Shown: positions 60,128-64,000 of the stretch, piece after piece | Position numbering within the stretch: position 1 is the first letter of the stretch | Layout: the number at the start of each line of letters is the position of its first letter | NCBI GenBank assembly: GCA_947561395.2 | Contig: OX387184.1 | Location: 10,706,205-10,770,204 of the forward strand | Direction of reading: 5' to 3' | DNA: 64,000 bases | DNA from: Buxus sempervirens | Lineage: Eukaryota; Streptophyta; Magnoliopsida; Buxales; Buxaceae | Notes under the pieces: generated by a model | The model's input: the letters and a program-made list of their open reading frames with translations, nothing else | Database searches by the model: none | Told to the model about the DNA's origin: nothing | Position numbers and translations under genes: made by a program

Positions 60128-60790
60128 CAGTGTTTTCCATTTCGGCTGAAATTTGGCTCCAAGACCCAATAGCAATGCATTTCGTTGGGGTAAGTCGCTA
60201 GACTGTGCCATCTAGTGAATTTTCGCAAGGTGCCAGATTTTTCTTACATTTTTTTTTCATGCGAGACAGCCTGCTAAGGTTGCTTGATTTGGGCAAAATT
60301 TCACCCAATTTGAGCGGCACCTCCTCTTGTTTCTCCAAACCTTGATTTCTTTTAGAAATCTCCTTCAAATCTCTACTATCTCCCTCATATCTTCCAGATC
60401 TACGTAATAGAAGACTTGTAGACGTGACTTAGAGAGGATTTAGCGTTCATTGACATCCGCGGTTACTTCCGTTGAAGGAAAATGCATGTTTCTTTAATTT
60501 TGAATGATCTAAACTTCATAGACTACAACGACTTTTTAATATATGCTACAAAGACATTCGATCTATCAATGGGTGTCACCAGTTTATTTTTTTTAACAAA
60601 ATTATTATTTTTTGAATTATTTTAGGAGAAAATTAATAAAACCATATATTTTTAATTTTTATTGCTCTAAACTTGATATAATTTATGAATTTTATATAAA
60701 TGTTGTAGCAACACCAGATTTATCGACGGGTGTCGTCGGTTTTTTTAAATAAGAATAATCGTTTATTTGAATTATTTTAATCAAAAATTC
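60128..60790 (+). mobile_element. hAT remnant of the CAAGG family, 5' end
   Basis: Begins CAGTGTTTTCCATTTCGG and is collinear with the 5' end of the 3.0-kb hAT read on its coding strand: gcaatgcatttcgttggggtaagtcgctag against gcgatgcgtttcgctgggggaaatcgctag (in pieces), then gatttgggcaaaatttcaccc, then two copies of a ctacaaNgacattcgatctatcaatgggtgtc-type block (about 60540 and 60700). The coding part is missing. Orientation is opposite to the large copy. Confidence 0.7.
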
Positions 60791-60937
60791 AATAAAAAAA
60801 GGAAAAATAGTGAGAAACTAGAAAAATAACTAAATTAGTTAATTTAATTTATTTAACTAATTATATTGTAATTTTAAATAATTAAATATTTAATAGTCAT
60901 TCCAACTTTAAGTAATTAAACTGTTAGAAATGATATA

Positions 60938-61800
60938 ATCATCATCATCACAATCCTAAGCCAGTTCCCTCCAAAGCGAGGTTGGCGACACAAATCTTGT
61001 CTCTCCATCCCACTCTATCAAAAATCATAATTTTGTAAATCTTGTTTTGTATACTCCATCCATGTCTTTTTAGGTCTCCCTCTTGCTCACTTAAGTCCAA
61101 TCTTTATACCCTTATACCTTTTAATAGGTGCATCTCTAGGTCTCCGCTTTATATGACTAAACCTCCTTAACTTGCTCTTCTTCATTTTATCTCTAATGCA
61201 TGATATGCCTAACCACTTTCGAATGTCTTCATTTCTTATTTTGCTTTTCTAAGTTTCGTTACAAGTCCATCTTAACATCCTCATCTTGATAACGCTCGTC
61301 TTCTAAACATGTTGATTCTTTGCCACCCAACATTCTGCACCATACATCATATCTAGTCTAATTGTTGTCTTATAAAATTTACCCTTTAATTTATGTGGAA
61401 CACGCTTATCATACAAAACCTTAGAAGCATCCCTCTACTTAAGCCAACGAACTCTAATCCTATGTGCAACATTATCATCAATTTCTCCATCTTTTTGTAT
61501 CATTGATTCAAGATATTTGAATTTATTACTTAAAATGATATCCTGATGGTAAATTTTAATAGTTTCATTAGTTATATCGTTATTTGTATTAAAAGGACAT
61601 TTCATATATTTAGTTTTCGCACGGCTTGTTGAACATGTTGCTTAAAAGGATATCCTGATTGTAAATTCTAACAGTTTCATTAGTTATATTATTATTTGTA
61701 TTAAAATGGCATTTCAGATATTCATCTTCATCAGTGATATTGTAGACAAACTGATTATTGGTGGTGGTGGTTTGTGTGTGTGTGTTGTTTTGGGGCGTGA
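60938..61800 (-). mobile_element. RTE-type LINE remnant, inverted
   Basis: Minus strand: LDMMYGAECWVAKNQHV (about 61330), IKMRMLRWTCNET, KIRNEDIRKWLGISCIRDKM, LRRFSHIKRRPRDAPIKR, RGRPKKTWMEYTKQDLQNYD, RFGGNWLRI and a (GAT)n end at 60938-60950. These are the 3' signature blocks of plant RTE LINEs. Upstream, EDEYLKCHFNTNNNITNET and QDILLSN occur twice because of an internal duplication. Inactive. Confidence 0.85.
61529..61722. repeat. ~82-bp direct repeat inside the RTE remnant, 112-bp spacing
   Basis: cttaaaaNgatatcctgatNgtaaatt and agtttcattagttatatNNttatttgtattaaaa occur at 61529-61610 and 61641-61722. Confidence 0.88.
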
Positions 61801-61829
61801 ACCCTGAGATCAATAGGGATCGCATGTCA

Positions 61830-62900
61830 TGCCTACGTGATAAGGGCTTGCATGTTGTTTCTCAGTCGACCTTAGTGTGACCACCAAAAGGGCCATTAGT
61901 TACATCTTGAAGTCCTTTTGAATGTTTTCCAAGAGAATTTAATCTAAGAATGGATAACAGTGTAGCTGGTAACATAGTTATGCTAAGAGAAAATCCATGG
62001 GGAATAATATAGGGAAGCAGCAAACAAATAATTTCTTGATTAGGTGTGCTTCAGATTCCAATACGTGCAAAGCTATTTTTTTTCTTCATTTGACCTTGGG
62101 AAAAGCTCAAACAATTTGACCAAGGTGACATGACTCAATCAACATATGGAGGACAGGATCACTTAGTAAGGATATGAATCTGAAATTATAAAAAACAAAC
62201 TGGTGCAATCATGGAATCTCAGTTCAATGAAGATGTAATAGACTGCTATCCATGTGGCTTCTATGCTGTGATGGCTCATAGGGACTAAGCTGTCTATTCT
62301 TTGAACTAATAAGCACAGAGCAGGGCATCTCTTCCCATGAAGTTTTGTTGCCTGGACTTTGGATGTTGATAGTGCTAGATACAACTCCTATGAGCGGCTT
62401 GGGGTTTTCAGATGGAAAAATAGCGGCTTTATGGTCATGGACCCGAGGAGGAGCCCGAAATAATACAACCATTCTGCAAACTTTTAAATCCTTTCTTCTC
62501 AATCCCACATTTTAGCCTCTCCCATTTTGGATTATTCAGCCTACTCCATGATAAGCCCATTGTCTTAATTGAGGTTCTTTCATTTCTTCATTTTTCTTTA
62601 TATCTCAATAGTGTTTGGAGTTTCTGTACGAGTGATAAATTTTAATGTACTGGAGGTTCAAAAGGATTTTATACAATTGGAATTGCTAAAAAGATCTCCT
62701 CTGCTAATTCCTAATAAATAGGTGGTCTGAGAAATAATGGATTATATGCTTATTTATTGACTATTATAAAATTGTCGCAAAAGTTTACCACTTAAAGCAA
62801 TTAAGCTCAAAAGAGCTCAATAATGGTTGTGTTCCAACATTAAAGTGATTCCATTTATGTAGGCAGTTTTAGATAGTGACTTAATTCCAAATGTTCGGAG
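61830..62900. other. TOR intron 37, unexplained stretch
   Basis: 62224-62508 is open on the minus strand for 94 codons and somewhat richer in GC, but I recognise no family. The rest is AT-rich. Confidence 0.4.
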
Positions 62901-63049
62901 GTAAGGTTGGGAATAGGGGATACTGATTTGGTATGTGAGCTGCGTGTTAGGAAACCTTATAATATATTTCCGTGTTTCTGGACATGGTTCTTTAGTGTAA
63001 AAGGGTTTTGTGGGAGATGTATTAAGTAGTCTTAGAATCCATATGTTTT

Positions 63050-63560
63050 AGGGGGGAAAAAAAAGGAGGGGTCTGAGGGGGAGTAGCATCATGGAAGAGG
63101 AACACTTGTCTTTACGAGGGAGGATCACACTTGTTCAGACAGCTATGGCAAATGTTATCGTTTATTTTTTCCCACTCTTTAAAGTTTAAAGCCCTAGGCA
63201 ATGTGGTTAACTTGGTTGAGAAAAGATCAAATTAATTTTCTTTGGGAATGGCAAGGTCATAAAGGGTCTTTTGGTTTGGTAGGAAATGGTATACATGGCA
63301 AGAAGGAAGCATGGTTTAACCAGGTCAAAAAATTGATGTGGAACCATACATTGATTGGTCAGTAACCTGGAGATTCAGAGTTTAGAATGACTACTTGGTG
63401 CAGAATCATCACTTAAAAAATTGGCAAATAGTGTTAATGAAAATGACTCGGACATTAGTGTGGAGGGTGAGCTGTAGTGGTTCATGTAGTGGGAGGCAAT
63501 ATCTTCCATTTCCCCATTATTCTGGCCACTTGTCCAGTTTAGCATAGGTGTTGGTGCACG
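63050..63560 (+). mobile_element. LINE RT scrap
   Basis: Around 63095-63280, read with frameshifts, the strand gives LSLRGRITLVQTAMANVI, FPLFKVxRxVVNLVEKR and NFLWEWQGHKGSF, which line up with [36 protein letters not shown] and DFLWEGGG of the long LINE. Both ends are uncertain. Confidence 0.62.
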
Positions 63561-64000
63561 TCCATTTTTGGTTCTGTGAATGGGTTACACTTTGTGATCA
63601 TTATGTTTCTGTAGTTGTTCAAGCAGTCAATCTTTTGGGATGCTATGGTGGCCAGTTTTTGTTTTTTTTTCGGCCCTCAATGCTCTGAAGGCTTGGTGTG
63701 GGATCTGCCTTACAGATTTAATCTCCAGTTTAAAGGCTCAGTACTGGTAACTGTATCATTGGTGACAATAGTAATGCACACCAGCATCAACAGTTGGTTT
63801 TGGTTTTGCCATCTATTTCTCACAAGTACTTTTAACTTCCTATAAATATCCTCGCGATTACGAATACATTTGGTAGACCCATTCCTATTAACTGAAAATT
63901 AATTACTTCCCTCCAATTTATCATGGGTTGTGCATTCACCATTAATATTAATTTTTACCCATTTCAATAAAGATTTAATGGATATTGGCCTTTCACCCAT

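Noticed and set aside
62224-62508. 94-codon minus-strand ORF as a gene in TOR intron 37
   Set aside because: No recognisable domain, no promoter or splice context, and length within chance for this composition.
59436-64000. FRB, kinase or further FAT exons in the last intron
   Set aside because: I looked for the ALMYPLLVACKS and LIRVAILWHEMWHE blocks and found neither; the stretch is TE remnants and plain intron.

Overview
The window is nuclear DNA of a flowering plant: AT-rich, intron-dense, and full of plant-type retroposons. It carries one host gene, the plant TARGET OF RAPAMYCIN kinase (TOR), on the + strand. Thirty-seven consecutive coding exons lie between 3803 and 59435. All use GT...AG introns and join without a frame break into 1601 codons. 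They encode most of the N-terminal HEAT-repeat solenoid and nearly the whole FAT domain. The first roughly 280 residues lie upstream of base 1. The end of FAT, the FRB, kinase and FATC parts lie beyond base 64000, because the window stops inside the intron after exon 37. The protein resembles non-Brassicaceae angiosperm TOR, but I cannot fix the species. || Layout: 1-3802 is the intron before window exon 1. Exons 1-5 (3803-5112) are compact and are followed by a 20.3 kb intron (5113-25392). That intron holds a 5'-truncated LINE (5690-8545), a Tourist-like MITE (8992-9352), a nearly full-length LINE (about 9770-16630) with a 115-bp hAT MITE inside it, a 3.0-kb hAT element with both ends and an 8-bp target duplication (18342-21376), a Copia-LTR-like fragment, and two more LINE fragments (21990-25115), the second split by a hAT MITE. 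Exons 6-14 (25393-32014) surround an RTE-type LINE remnant (28640-30492). An 11.0 kb intron (32015-42980) then holds a second nearly full-length LINE (about 32813-39871) that ends in an RNase H domain. Exons 15-37 (42981-59435) have smaller introns with a Tourist-like MITE, a LINE fragment flanked by a long direct repeat, a tRNA-derived SINE and several tandem duplications. The last intron holds a hAT remnant, an inverted RTE remnant and a LINE scrap. || How the parts relate: TOR is intact while every transposon ORF found is broken by stops or frameshifts, so the gene has absorbed more than 20 kb of TEs in its introns with no damage to exons or splice sites. The long sense-strand LINEs bring their own 3' ends into the TOR transcript, so the gene must read through or silence them. 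The most interesting new points are: a recurring hAT family (CAAGGTTTTAAG ends) with five copies in one gene; hairpins near one end of its largest copy; an ATGA stop/start overlap between ORF1 and ORF2 in both long LINEs; presence or absence of RNase H between two related LINEs; tail-only LINE insertions; and a 52-nt-arm hairpin in the 11 kb intron.
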